A model generated the notes under the pieces. It worked only from the letters and a program-made list of their open reading frames with translations. It did no database searches and was not told the DNA's origin. A stretch of DNA of 64,000 nucleotides from positions 139,952,998-140,016,997 of the forward strand of contig OY829326.1 in NCBI GenBank assembly GCA_963691655.1. Reading direction: 5' to 3'. The position numbers and the translations under genes were made by a program. Below are positions 48,011 to 60,775 of this stretch, piece by piece. Numbering within the stretch: the stretch's first letter is position 1; each line of letters starts with the position of its first letter. The DNA comes from Toxonevra muliebris. Lineage: Eukaryota > Arthropoda > Insecta > Diptera > Pallopteridae.

Positions 48011-50470
48011 TTTTTGTTGATAATAAAGCGAAATCTGCCCTCCTCAAACTAAAATCTTAAATCCACCACTGGTTGTGTTGCAAAATTTTGCTCATGTTGC
48101 ATGGTGTCATTACTAAAAAGCTGCAACAATCAGCAACAATAACATTTCTTCATTTAGTAAGTTGAGAATCTTCGTGTTTCTTACGAGTTGTTGGGCTCAA
48201 CATTTGTATCTCTTTGCTCTTCTTGTTTTATTTCAATCAGTTCGCTGGTTTCATACTTGGGCGTTCATTTGATGATCGTTTATTTGTTCGTTTGTTTGTT
48301 TGCCTGCTTGATGCTGCTGCTGCTGCTGCTGCTGTTGTTGTTCATCCACCAGCACCAAGCAATTCGTTTTGGTTTTCAATACCTCGTTACCATTATTGAG
48401 CACTTGGCGCCAGTTGATGATGATGGTGCTGGTAGTGGTGGTGCATATAACACACAAACTGTGCGCGCATGCTTCTTGCTTTTTTTTTTGTTTACTCGTG
48501 AGAAGGAAGACAGGCAGGCAGTGAACAAGCCAAGGAGACAAGGATGATATTGCTGGTAGGAGAGAAAGCCTGCAGCAACATTTTGTTTGCTTGTGTATGT
48601 GTTGTAAACTGGGAATATATACAAATCGTTATGAAGGCCACCACGACGTCATCGTTTTCATCTTCGTCATCAACATGCTCATCATCTTCGTGGTGATCAT
48701 TTATGAATGTGCAACATTTTATGTTTGCTCTCATTTCAACATGCAATAATTTTTACGAAAACATTCAACCGTTTGTCGTTTTGGCGAATTTTTGCACCTT
48801 TTGCGTATATGCGTAAACATTTTTTTATGCGTTGTCGCTGAAGTTGCTAGCAGCATTGGGGGCAATTGACGCTCTGTTGTTACTTTTGCCTTTCTTTCCT
48901 TTCCTTTTCTTTTTTTTTTTTTTTTTTGTTTTATTTGGATCCCTACACTTTTTTCTTTTCTTTTTCACTTTCTGAAACTGCAAATTTTTTTCAAACTCAA
49001 ACTTATATGCTTAGGAATTCGGCAAGTATGTGCACATTCTTGAAGCTTGTTTTTTTTTTCATCTCATCGAATAGTTTTATTAATTTTGCAACTGATGTTT
49101 GGTATTTCGTTTCAGCATATTACTAATTTGTATTCCCAGAGCTTGATTCATAACAAGACCAAGTTTAGTCGGTATGTGTTATACAGATCCACTTGACGAT
49201 GTTGATGGCTTGTTAAACTAAAATGATTTAGCTTTTATATTTTTAATTTTTTATTTTATTTAAGAGTGTAGAAATTATAATGCCAAATATGACATCATGG
49301 GTCAAATGTTTCGGTATGTGATTCTCTTATTGGACAAGCGTTGCAAAAATTTTTTTTGCTTGTTTTTTTGTTTTGTTTTTTTTTTTTACTCCTCCTACCA
49401 TAAAAAATTTCCCTTTATACGTCTGACAGTTGGATCTTTTCCCTTTTTATTTCTTTGAAATTATTTAATAACTTGTTAGAATGCAGCTTGTCAAATTCCA
49501 AATAAAAAGACACGGCACGCAGCGACATGTAGACGAATCTTTTCAGAACCTAAACTATAAACTGCCAAACATTTTTATAAGCTCTCGTTGCATTTGTTGT
49601 AGAACTTGAGTTCGAGTTCTTTATAAGTTATTTTTTTATTTTTATTTTTTTTTTACTTTGCATAATTTTTATATAATTAAAATTATTGTCACGTTTTCTT
49701 AGCGTCCTGTTGTAGCATTGAATATTAAATTTGCTACGCTTCTTTACTTTGGCATAAATACGTATAAATATTTTTTTTTTTTTTTTTTTAATTTTGTTTG
49801 AAGGTATCGTTAAGGATATTATTTATTTGAAATAAAACAGGGCTTTGAATTACTAGTTATGGTAGTATATGTGCATATACGTTTACATTTAATGCTTTTA
49901 TGATATGTGTCATTTATGTTATTAAGGTATTATTTAGTTTTGATAGACCACCAACATAATTTAATAATGCCTTGTAAAGGAACTACTTAAAAATATGAAG
50001 AGAAATATTTTTGTAAGAATAAAAAAAAAAAAGAAAAAAAGAAATGATGTGTATGAGAATATAAATAGAGATTGTTAATAAAACTCACTTTAAATATAAT
50101 GAAAACGAACTAATCGTTTTGGGATACGTTACGTCGATACGTTGAGATATGTTCGATACAAGAAGAGATACAGAAATAGAAGAAAAAAAGAGTTATTCCA
50201 TATATTGGTAAAATTAATATCCCTACAAGGCGAAATCTCCCATAACTTTATTATGTTTTTTTTTTTCAGAAGAATCAAACGTCTGTACTTGAGGTAAACT
50301 AAGGTAGTAAAGTGCGCATGTATTAGAATTTAAAAAATGCACTTCGAGTAAAATTTATATGGTGTTCCATTTCTTATTATATCATCTCAACAGAGGTTGA
50401 ATAATAGTGCATTGAATTCAAAAATATTACTGTAAAATAAGCAATTTCTTGCCCAGGACATTACTCTTTA
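48011..50470. other. Intronic sequence with simple repeats
   Basis: Includes a (TGC) tract, ATGATGATGG-type runs (48.42 kb), CATCGTTTTCATC-type runs (48.65 kb) and long T runs. Frames of 82-119 codons at 48.19-48.75 kb overlap on both strands and reflect the trinucleotides. Confidence 0.55.
48312..48341. repeat. (TGC)n trinucleotide tract
   Basis: TGCTGC repeats ending in TGTTGTTGTTC. Reads as poly-Gln on the minus strand, but no gene supports it. Confidence 0.9.
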
Positions 50471-50929
50471 CACTACATTGGCTAAAACGAACAATATGAT
50501 CGTTTCTTCTAAATTAAAAAACTTTTTGAGGGAAAGAAATTCAGCATTTTCAGGACCGACGATTGCCGGTCTGAAGAAACGATCAGATATTTATCGGGAA
50601 GGAAGGGTTTACTACCCTCTCCTCTCCATCTTGAATCAGCTAGTAGCTCAAAATGTCTCTATTCAGTACAATATCTCATAGAATATCAACATTTTATACC
50701 GATAGACCCAAGCTGAAAAATTCACTCTTGTCTGAAAAATTTTTAACGCATGTTGTCTGGGATGGCCTTCTATATATTCTTTCAATCTGGGATAATTCCC
50801 GTATTCTTAAGTGCACTGTGAAAAAAGTAAAAAAAAAAAATTGTTCATGTTCGAATACTTTGAACCTTACAATCATTTCAGTACCACAGTGTCTGTCTAG
50901 ATCAGAATACCGACACTAGTCCGAAATTC

Positions 50930-51210
50930 TAATCTTTGGCAAGTGAGTATGACTATACTGTATACACTGATGGACCAAAAATCGACTGTGGAGTAGGCGC
51001 TGGAGTTATCTCAAGTGCAACGGATTTATCTAAATTTTCTCATTTACGTGGTTCAACTAACGTATTACCAAACAAGAACCTAGTCGTCTTTTTGCAGCTA
51101 ATGTACCTAGAAAGGGAAAAGCAACAATTTTCTCTGGTCGCCATGAAACCCATGATCTCAAACATATGGGCGAGTGTAATAAAGACCTTGTCAGACTAAA
51201 TCAATAATTG
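50930..51210 (+). pseudogene. LINE RNase H domain fragment
   Basis: Plus strand: YTVYTDGPKIDCGVGAGVIS matches the start of the RNase H domain carried by some insect non-LTR elements. The catalytic Asp is in TDG, and the usual Ser after it is replaced by Pro. After a frame change the text GRHETHDLKHMGECNKDLVR resembles the stretch that ends such ORFs. Only about 90 codons remain, with no reverse transcriptase within several kb. Could be a scrap of an I- or LOA-like element. Confidence 0.65.
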
Positions 51211-51890
51211 GAACATTAGTAGAAATTAATATGCTGATGCCTTGGTTAGACAAGACTCCTCGTTGGACTAATTACAGTGAGTAACAATCCGAGTTCGTCT
51301 AAATCTGATTAGTGGTCTTATTTTCTAATACTTTTTACTTCAATCTGACATCAGCTTAGCTAAGTGTGCCACATAAAGAGCGATGTGGTCCCAAATCTAA
51401 ATAACTCTATTTTTCCCGAGCATTATATTCAGGGCACTGGGCGATTGATTGCCAATTCCGAGAGAGATGGAACCGCTTTTTTTAAATCATCAGAAATTTA
51501 AAGAGAATTGCAAAAATAGTCAAAGCAATGACCAAACTTTAATTCGAACCTTTGTTTATAATTGCGAAGAGCGGTTCCGGTGTTTTATCATTTTACCAGA
51601 TTTTTCCGAATTAAACAAAAAAAAATTCGGCGATTCGAATAAATGGAATCTTGCGGGTGAAATGAAACGCCTTTGATACCCCATAAAATGAGAAAAATAT
51701 GCTCCAAAATTGATCAGATCGTTTATTTTAACCCTTTGTCGACCGATGGTACTTAAAAGTGCCATTACCATAATCGGCTCTTAAAATCATTAAGCAAAAT
51801 ATTTGTTTGATTTTAGACCGTAGTTAAAGTGTACTTAATTACACTGGAATACAAAATTTCACTGTTGTAAAATATAAAATGAACCAAAGT
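51211..51890. other. Intronic sequence, no gene seen
   Basis: Short frame 51449-51676 (MPIPREMEPLFLNHQ...) has no recognised family. Confidence 0.45.
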
Positions 51891-52395
51891 ATGTTTTCTA
51901 AACTGATTCGAGGTCGCTAAACAAGAAAATCATATTAATTTTTTGTTTTCTATGGGTAAGTTTTCGAGATATGACAAAATAACGGTGTTTCAGGTTACAG
52001 TTTCACTTACAGACCAATATCTCTTTACCTATAGTTTTGGCAGATCCAAGGATTATAGAATTACCAAAACGAATTTTGTGAAAAATTTCGGGTTTCCTAG
52101 AATATTTTATTTTTACTCAATCATTGATTACTTTGTCATTTTTGGTCCGATTGCTATCGTTTTATGCTTAAAACTTTTATAATGAAATGGTCTATTGATT
52201 AAAAAAATAGAACTTCAGATTTTGGGATTATCTTTTGTGATAAAGAAAACTTAACCCACGTATGTGAAACTATAGCCTGAAAACCTGTTATTTTGTCATA
52301 TCTCGAAAACTTACCCATAGAAAAAAAAAAAAAATGAATGCGATTTTCGTATTCAGCGACCTCGAATTAGTTTAGAAAACATACTTTGGTTAGCA
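51890..52395. repeat. Foldback element with about 130 bp inverted arms
   Basis: The left arm (51890-52015) reads ACCAAAGTATGTTTTCTAAA, then ATTCGAGGTCGCT, then CTATGGGTAAGTTTTCGAGA and TATGACAAAATAAC. The right arm (about 52265-52392), read as its reverse complement, gives the same blocks in the same order with about 10-15% differences. The loop is about 250 bp and non-coding. Confidence 0.88.
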
Positions 52396-52439
52396 TAGTA
52401 GCGATCCAGCATAGTAGCGATCCAGCATAGTAGCGATCC
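52392..52439. repeat. Three exact 16 bp tandem units
   Basis: AGCATAGTAGCGATCC repeated three times without change, directly at the outer edge of the foldback arm. Confidence 0.95.
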
Positions 52440-52475
52440 AGTTTGATATATTTCCTGAGAAAATATATCAAACTT
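52440..52475. repeat. Short perfect hairpin
   Basis: AGTTTGATATATTT then a few bases then AAATATATCAAACT, a 14 bp inverted repeat with an 8-base loop, immediately after the 16 bp tandem units. Lacks features of a terminator in this intronic context. Confidence 0.85.
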
Positions 52476-54425
52476 TCGATCACTGAGTTCAAATCAGGTC
52501 TTAAAAATGTTGATGAAAATCTGATACAGTTTTTTAGGTCATTGAATATAGGCAAATTTGTCCGACATTTTTGCTCCCTAAGTGGGAGATATCCTAAAAA
52601 GCCATTTCCACCATGTCCACTATTTTTATAATTACAAATTCTCTGCTACGATATTCAATGATATCTGTCCTGGTTAAAAAGGAATGAAATTGTCAATGGC
52701 TATATATTTCAATTTAATTTTAATGTTCAATGGAGATACAAAGTTATCAGATATAAAGTCCTTAGAAAATTCCAAACAATATTCATTGCAGATTTTTAGA
52801 CGGTTCTCAACTTTGCCCGTTTTTTGCAGATACCTTAGGCATTCAGCATAGACAAAATGTTATCAGTGTCACTGACTTTACCAGTTTGCTTTTTATCTTT
52901 CGTCTTGTTACATTTTAAGCAAGTCGGACTAATAATCTCTGCTTCAGAGAGATTCATATCAAGCTTTTACCGAGCTGTTCTTGGAAAACTGTTGCTTGGA
53001 AAATATTGCAATATATGGGCTAGATATAATTTTTGGTATTTCTTGGATCCCCGAATTTCAGCGTTCCCTAAGCCGCACAGTAGTTCAAATAATAACATTT
53101 TAAATTAATCTTTAATGATATTCTAAAGAAATTTACCATAAAATGTATTAGTTTAATTTTTAAAACCCAAAAAATTATAATCATAATAATGCTTCAAATT
53201 TTCAAAAATCTCACTATCTCTACTACTACATTTTTTTTCCAAATACTTTCCAAAAACGAGACAATGTCACACAGGGGTCAAGTGACATAATTCAAAAATC
53301 ACCAAAACTGAAAAGAAAAAAACATACAAAACACTTGACAGTCACTTATCTGCGCTAGCTTCACACACAAGTGTAGAGAGTGTCACTCACTCAATGAACG
53401 AATGAACGAGCAAACGAAAATTCAGTTTGGCATGTGACATTTGGTGTTTTTTTTTTTTACATTTTTAGTAACTGAATTTTACTGTTTGATTTATGATGTT
53501 GTAAATACACACTTCTTGAAAACATACACACAATTTATACTTTTTTACAACAGCCAAGAAATGCCCAACCAACTAGAGATCAAAAAGGCGAATTTTCGGG
53601 TAGTAAAGCTGAAGATAGAGCAGGAATTTTTTTTGTGTGTACTTGTCTTTTGGTAGCAGCAGCTGTTCCACATGCCATAATTCATTGAACAATATTTTTG
53701 GTATTGCTTTTTTTTATTTTATGATATTTTTAATGAATTGTATGTTGTGTTTATTATTAATTGTTATGTTTATTTATTTATTTTTCTTCTTTTTTTGTGG
53801 GTATCTTTTTCTTAATTTTAATTGCTATTATTGCTGATAACGATGTGTGGAGATATTAGAAGCAAGTTCCTTAATAATGCATAAAAAAGTTTAAATATTT
53901 AATATTAGATAAGAAAATTTATTTTTCCTTATAAATATTTCATCGTTTTTTGGTTGATAGTATTTTAAAGACTTAATTTTCTATGGCGAGTACAACTAGG
54001 AGTCAATGTATTTTTTTTAACAAAAATTACATTCGGCAAAAATCCACAATTGTCTACTTTGATAAAAAATCTTACTTGTCGGAAGCTCGAAGAAATTATG
54101 GAAGAATTCCACAGAGCACGAAATATTTTCATTTTTGGTTGAAACACTGCGCTATACTACCGGGTTAACCTATGGTAGAAGGTATGAAAGTACACTTAGC
54201 TTCGTAGTAACTGACTTGGATTGTCTGTTATTGGTTTTTCAACCAAAGTCTCTGAGTTACTGATTTTCAACCTTCTCTTTGTGATACCTCATCATCATCC
54301 ATCCATCCTACAGATTACCAGTTTATGAATAATTTTAAAATACCAGTAAAGTATCCTAGACTCCTCTGTTGTAGCTCAATAAGAAATCTGAAATTTCAGA
54401 ATTAGTTTAAAAATGTCTTACTTTT
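52476..54425. other. AT-rich intronic sequence, no gene seen
   Basis: The 61-codon frame at 53983-54168 (MASTTRSQCIFFNKNYIRQ... SEARRNYGRIPQ) is faintly like the N-terminal end of some Tc1/mariner transposases, but the match is too short to call. Confidence 0.45.
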
Positions 54426-54429
54426 GAAG

Positions 54430-56110
54430 ATCTTGATAATGAATTTTGGTCTAGTATTTGATTTATTTTTGAGTCTGATTTTATGGCATGATTTATAGTC
54501 TTCTTTTACGTCTGAATTTTTCTGTAATTTTCGTCTGAATTTTAATCCAAGTTCTCGTCTGAATTTGAAAAGAATTTAGATCTTAATTTGGTCCTGAATT
54601 TTGATTCGACTTTTAATCGGAATTTTGCTTTTGGTTTGATTTTTTTATCTGAATTTAAATTGGATTTTGGTCTGAACTTTTGCTTGTGTTTTTGGGCTGC
54701 TTATTTTCTGAACCTTCGCTTGGTTTTTGGTCTGAATTTGTCTGCATTTCTGTCTCAATTTTTGTTTGATTTTGGGTCAGTTTTGGTTCTGAATATCGGT
54801 CTGATTTGGTTCTAAACATCGGTCTGATTTTGTTATCTCAATTTGATTTCTTTTTGGCGTAAGTTCTGTTCTGAGTTTTGGTCTGGTTTCCGGTTTGAAT
54901 TTTAATACGAGTTTACTATGCATTTAAGTCTTTAATTTTGATCTGAATTTAGTCTTATTTTTGACTTGGATTTTTGGTTTGATTTTTGGTTAGAATTTAA
55001 ATTGGATTTTGATTTGAACTTTTGTCTGTGCTTTTAGGCTGCTTGTCCTCTGAACTTTTGTTAAGTTTTTGGTCAGAATTTGTCTGCATTTCTGTCTGAA
55101 TATTGGTTTGAGTTTTGGTCTGATTTGGTTCTGAACATCGGTCTGATTTTTGATCTCAATTTGATTTATTTTTGGCGTAAGTTCTGATCTGAGCTTTGAT
55201 CTGAGTTTTGATTTGGTTTGAATTTTAATATGAGTTTAGTTTGGATTTATGTCTTTAATTTTGATGTGAGTTTGGTTTGATTTTTTGTCTGAATTTGAAC
55301 TGGATTTTGGTCTGAACTTTTACCTGATTTTTGGGTTGCTTGTCCTCTGAAGCTTGGTTCAGTTTTTGATCTGAATTTTATCTGCATTTCTATCTTAATT
55401 TTGGTCTGAATTTAATTTGATATTTGGTCTTATTTAATTTTGAACGTCGGTCTGATTTTTTATCTCAATTTAGTTTCTTATTGACGTGAGTTCTGATCTG
55501 AGTTTTGGCCAGATTTACGGCTTGAATTTTACCTGAATTTGGAACTATAATTTTGATCTGAATTCACTTTGATTTCTGGTCTCAATTTCAACATGATTTG
55601 CGTTGAATATTAGTCTGATTTTTTTTTTTTTTTTTTTTTTTTGATTTTTGAACTGCTTACGAACTTTGGTTTGATTTTTGGTTGTAGTTTGATATCTTTT
55701 TCGTCTGGTATTTGGTTTCAATTTTGGGCTAAATTTGATCTCCTTTTCAAATGAATTTTCGGTCTGCATTTCTGTCTCAATTCGCTTTTGAATGTGGTCT
55801 GAGTTTGATCTATTTTTGTTCCGTGTTTTTGATCTAGTATTAAGTCTGAATTTCGATCTGAATTTAGTTTGATTTTTAGTCTGAATTGTGATAAGATAAA
55901 TTCAATTTTTTTATTTGAATTTGGTTTGGTTTTTGGTCTCAATTTCGAATTGACTTTGGGTTTGATTTTCGGTCTGAATTTGATTTAAGTTTGTGTGAGT
56001 TTTGAAATTTTCGGTCTGGATTTTAGTATGAGAATTGATTTGATTTTTATCTGATTTTTGGACTAGATCTGATATATGTAGTTATTGGTCTGATAATTAT
56101 GCTTTAATTT
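54430..56110 (+). repeat. Longest degenerate TTTGGTCTGAAT-type tandem array
   Basis: About 1.7 kb of variants of TTTTGGTCTGAATTTGGTCTG, interrupted by a T run at 55.62-55.64 kb. Some higher-order repetition is visible: the order with TTGGGCTGCTT-TTCTGAAC-TTGCTTGG, TCTGCATTTCTGTCT and GACATCGGTCTGATT recurs at about 54.69-54.83, 55.03-55.15 and 55.33-55.46 kb (spacing about 310-340 bp). Confidence 0.9.
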
Positions 56111-58850
56111 AGCAAAATCATCCATCCCCAAATACAAGCCATAGATCCATTCCTTCATCACCACCTTTCAATTCTGAGTTTTTAGCTCGTAAATGTAGTT
56201 CAAATCTTCTTCTCATCCAGTTACATCAGTAGTATTCGGTATTGACCGACTGAAATGTTCTCACATCTTTTTAAAGCATTTTCCTTTTTATTAGCTTATG
56301 ATATGATGATTATCTGAAGGAAAGGAAGAATAATAAACTGATTCCCACAAGAGATAGACTTTTAAATATAGATACACGTGTAGAACTAAATAGCTATTTC
56401 AAACAAAGGTTAATCATAATTCTGTGGATGTGGTGGGCGTATTTCAACTGTCATGCAGCTCAAGTAAAGCAAACAACTCAACTGCAGCTAAACACAGTTC
56501 GATGATCATGATCACTTTCTGAAAAGTGTGTGCGTAGGTATCTTTAACCTTTTTCTTTGCTTTTTTTTTTTGTGTTATTGCTGGCGCTTGTTCATTAATT
56601 TTATACTAGTTATATATTTCTTTTGTATTGTGATGAAGAGATGATGATCCTTTTAGTTTTTCATTCTTCCTTTATGAAAATGTTTTTATTATTTATTATT
56701 TTTGAGTGGATATTATGGGTGCGTATATGTCTACTAGAGAAAGAGAGAAAAGAAAGAATCGGCAGCAGTTGTGTCCACATTTATTAGTTTTTAGCTAATT
56801 TCTTTGCTTGTTTATTGCATCCTTTTTGTTTACTTTAGTAATTAGCGTTAAGCTGGGAATATACACAATGCTATTCAGTTTCATTTTCCTCTTTGTTACA
56901 ATATCAGTTTCAAACTGCAGCTGCTACTGCTGCTATTTCTTTTCCCATTAACTGAAAGCCTTAAAGTGGCGAAACGAATGCGTGCGGTCCTTTTTGTGCC
57001 CTACTACTACACCACATAGCAGCAATAAAATTGAATGTCTACAAGCGCGCTCTCGAGTCTTGTTGGATTTTGCATTTATTATTTGTCAAATAAATTTTAA
57101 CATAAAATTGCAATCGTCGACAGTCGCAGCATTATCAGCTTCATCGATTGCAAAATTCATTGCTTTCCGATATGCAAAATGTAAAAAAGAAAAAAACAAA
57201 AGCAAAATTGTTGCAGCAATAAAATTACAGCTGTGTGTATGCATTTCTTTTAAATTGCAATAATTTGCATTCAGAAATTTAAATTCCCAATCTAACCCCT
57301 TGAAGATCTGTTTGCTTGATCTGCATTTCCTGATCTTTTATTGTTTCGTTAACTTTTGTGTCAAATTGCACACATTGTCATTGTAAAAGTACAAAATTAC
57401 AAAAAGTCTCCCCAAAAACTAAATATATAAAATTCCAATTGTGAATCCTTCGATTCCTTCTTCATTTTATATTGAAATTTCCTTATTTTGTCTCTTCCGA
57501 TCCTTCAGACGATCTCAAGTTGATCGTGTTGACAAACTTCTTTTGAGATTAATACCAAAAAAAAGCAAAAAAAAAAAACAGAAAAGCAAATAGTAAGCGC
57601 GATGTTGTCATCAGCGTCCAGTAGCTGTCAACAACTGCTTCTGCTCTTCAGCTTTAGCTGCAGGTGCATTTTGCTTAAACATTTTAGTTAAAATTACAGA
57701 AACACATACAAGAAAAAAAGGTAAATATTATAAGGCATACATATTGTAGGTTAAAACAAAAAAAAAAAAAAAAACAAATAAATTTTATGAGGATCACTTT
57801 GTTGACATTTCAAAGATCAAAATGATTGATCATTTTATTTGATATGAGAGATATAGTAAGGTAAAAACTACTTCAACTACAATTACTATCTTGAACTATG
57901 CTAATATTGTATGCCACAGCTGCTATTGTATTTTAATACTATTTTTTGTTGTTGCACCAGGCTAGGCATATTTAGTAAGATATGCTAACAAAATGTAAAC
58001 ATAGGTAGTTGATTAAATGGAAGGTGATAACTGCAACTTTACATTTTGGTTGAAAGCAAAAACAAAAAAATGTATACATTCATGGCAAATGAATAGTATT
58101 TCGAAATGGGAGCGAGCGATTGTGGAAAAAAAAAACTAAAAAAGGCTTGCAAAAGTTTTAATATTCATGATCTGTTACGGATCATTGATCGCCGATTATT
58201 GGAAAAAAAAACAAAATTACTTTAAAAGGATTAGTTTGAAGATATTTCCAAAAAAGAGAAGAAGAAATGTGTTAATCGGTTGAGTTATATAAAAGTTGAT
58301 GTGTAGCAAGGTACTTTCGATCAATGGGGGACATTTCCGATCAGTTAACCCTCATCGCTCGTTGGATCTGCTAGTGAACCCGGGTATTCCTGATCAGTGA
58401 TGGCAATGAATTTTGATATTTACCATTGTTTGAAACTTTAAATTAAGTTTGGAAAAAATAAATGTCTCTAACGACAAAGCAACATGGAAATTGATATGGA
58501 GGGAGTATTCCTTATCAGTGGCAAATATACAAAAGTTTGTTTTTATTCTCATGAGTCACCGTTCATCGAATACGATTAAGGTTTTAAGACCCTTTCCCCC
58601 CCTCTTCACCCCCCCAAAAAAAAAATAATTTCGAGTTTTCAATGGACGATGAGGGGAACAGACAGATGTTAGTCTTGCGAAGTAATTCGGGTAATCAGGC
58701 CGTCTTCATGAAATAGCCACCAAAAATGTTTTGAGCAGGAGTTAAGTATACTTAACTGATTCTACAATACTGCAGGTTATTTTTTCAATTTCAATTTGCA
58801 ATGATATTCGAATTATACAACAGCAATTCTCTGTAAATCGTAGTGCTACG
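56111..58850. other. AT-rich intronic sequence, no gene seen
   Basis: The 93-codon frame at 56982-57263 has no recognised motif. A and T runs are frequent. Confidence 0.5.
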
Positions 58851-59560
58851 GTAAAACATGCAGGCGCAATTAATCCATTTTAATTGGGATGTCCCACGAC
58901 GGAACAATATCGCCGGAAGTGTAGTGTTGATTCGAATAACAGTATCGATGACACCGAAAATATCGGAAAAGAATATCGAGTATGTACTTGTGTCGAATAC
59001 TTGTTTAAAATGTATGAAATTTGCGTCTGGTACCTCATTTAGAGTAATTTGAGGACGATGATTACGAATCTGAAGTTAGTTTTTCTTCATCACGTCTTGT
59101 TATGAAGTCGGAAGATTCTAATCTTTAAGGATTGAAGTAAAAAAAAAATTGTTCATCACAATAAGATAAAAAATTTTTGTAATGACACCCTTCCCCTATC
59201 CTTGGACACTCCGAAAAAACGGGAGAAAACCCGTTCAGAAAAATATCATACTGTTGTCGAAGAAAATGTTCCTTGTCAAAAATTAAGTTGGGTCCTTGAG
59301 GACTAAGGCAAAAGTTTAAATTTTGTTGCAGTGTGTATTTATTATGTTTAGATACAAATCGCTTGAAAATTCTTGAGTAATTAGTTTCTTTTTCTTCTAT
59401 AAAATGTTTTCCAAAAGTATCGACTATCCAATACTGATCATTTTTCCCGATACCAAGTAAAATACTTATGGTATGGTATCGAGTAAAAAAAGACCTTGAA
59501 TCGAATGAAAAGTATCGAGTACTTGCTCGTATTTATTTGTATCGAATCATCACTAATTAT
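58850..59560. other. Intronic sequence with scattered ATCGAGTA-type repeats
   Basis: Text such as ATATCGAGTATGTACTTG and AGTATCGAGTACTTG recurs at about 58.97 and 59.51 kb in both orientations. Suggestive of an old transposon without clear ends. Confidence 0.3.
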
Positions 59561-59739
59561 GCCATCGACGATCCAGTCAAAAAGAAGTTGCACACTGCAC
59601 GAATGGATGAATGAGGATGTGGATAAAGAGATTTTTTCAAGCGTCCGAAATTTTATGTTTTTTTTGGTAAGTACCTTGGTGTCAAAAATGCCCCACAGAG
59701 AAAAATCGAATGAATAGATCTGGTAAACTCAAGTGTCAT

Positions 59740-60310
59740 TGTTGTGCCGAAATGAGTTTAGAAACGTTGTTTTTTAACCGATCTTGATTTATGCGACTGT
59801 GTTCGCTGGTTAAGGTGCTCTTCTAAAATCGATTCACGATGCACACTGACAAGGCTCTAGAACCACGAGCGAAGAGTAGTCATAACATGACCTGGTGCTT
59901 GTAATCGAGTGCCCATCCCAATTCTCAATTCTCGTACGTGTTTCCCGATAACCAAACCCAATTATTTTTCTTGTTACGGCTCAATTAGGAAATTTTTCTC
60001 ATCTGAAATTATGATATTTGGCCTTTGGTAACTCCGATGCAAATTCTGCAATGCCTTTGCTCTTTGTAGCCATTGATGTTCTTCTTTTGGTGTAAGATTA
60101 TATGCCTTTTGTTTCATTTGAAGGTTAAGCCATATTGATCGTCATTTTCAATATCCCACAAAAGCTTTGGTCTGATATTTTTAGGTCCGCAGTGATTTTC
60201 CTTACACTCTGTTTAGGATTTTGTTCAAAATAGAAATTTGACGAATATTTCTGAAACTTTTCCCGAAATTTGTGAACAAATGGATTAAAAATGGATGGCG
60301 ATTTTTTTTT
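59740..60310 (-). pseudogene. Tc1/mariner-like transposase remnant
   Basis: Minus strand: YFEQNPKQSVRKITADLKIS (about 60170-60230) resembles the helix-turn-helix block of Tc1/mariner transposases (S-x-R-x-I-A-x-L-x-I-S). Then follow LTPKEEHQWLQRAKALQN (about 60050-60090) and RPNIIISDEKNFLIE (about 59975-60015), whose DE pair would sit at the first catalytic Asp. Frameshifts and stops are frequent. Beyond 59970 the alignment is lost. No inverted ends located. Confidence 0.5.
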
Positions 60311-60690
60311 TTTATACCCAGTATAAGAATTTTTATGCTAATGACTAGGTGTTTTTAATAAAAAAAAATGTAATTCAAATAAAATAATCTTATTATCTCT
60401 AAGAAAACTATTAGGCTGCCAATGAACTGAGTGTAAGCCGTGAACCGTGTCTTCAACGGGCTTGATTTTGAACTCCCAAAACTTATCATTCTGTTGACGA
60501 AATTATTTATAACCGAATCCAATGAACCATGATTTGACGAAAATTATTCATAATATTGCTATTTCACAATTATTTTCTATTTTTTGTATATTCACCGAAA
60601 AACTAAGAAACTATTGTGCCTCCGTTTTGCAAACTGTTGAAGCAGAACACTTTGGTCGTTGGTAACCATTTCTATTTCTATATGTATACT

Positions 60691-60775
60691 GTTAGGTTAG
60701 GTTAAGTGACCATATTTCGACTCACTTAGGACAGCTCAAGGCCCATTGTCATTATGGCTGTTAAGCCAAAGAAAT
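60691..60775 (+). repeat. GTTAGGTTAGGTTAAGTGAC-type dispersed fly repeat, fragment
   Basis: GTTAGGTTAGGTTAAGTGAC, then CGACTCACTTAGGACAGCTC and AGGCCCATTGTCATTATGG. From general knowledge, near-identical text is dispersed through genomes of several higher flies. Its class is not known to me. About 85 bp are recognisable. Confidence 0.45.

Noticed and set aside
48188..48547. 119-codon frame and overlapping poly-Gln and Leu-rich frames
   Set aside because: Three or more frames on both strands stay open over a trinucleotide tract. No family match.
53983..54168. Possible Tc1/mariner N-terminal fragment
   Set aside because: Only about 20 residues look suggestive, with no catalytic residues and no inverted ends.
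54588..54815. 75-codon Phe/Leu-rich frame that looks like a membrane protein
   Set aside because: Direct translation of the GGTCTGAATTT repeat; the other frames of the array are just as repetitive.
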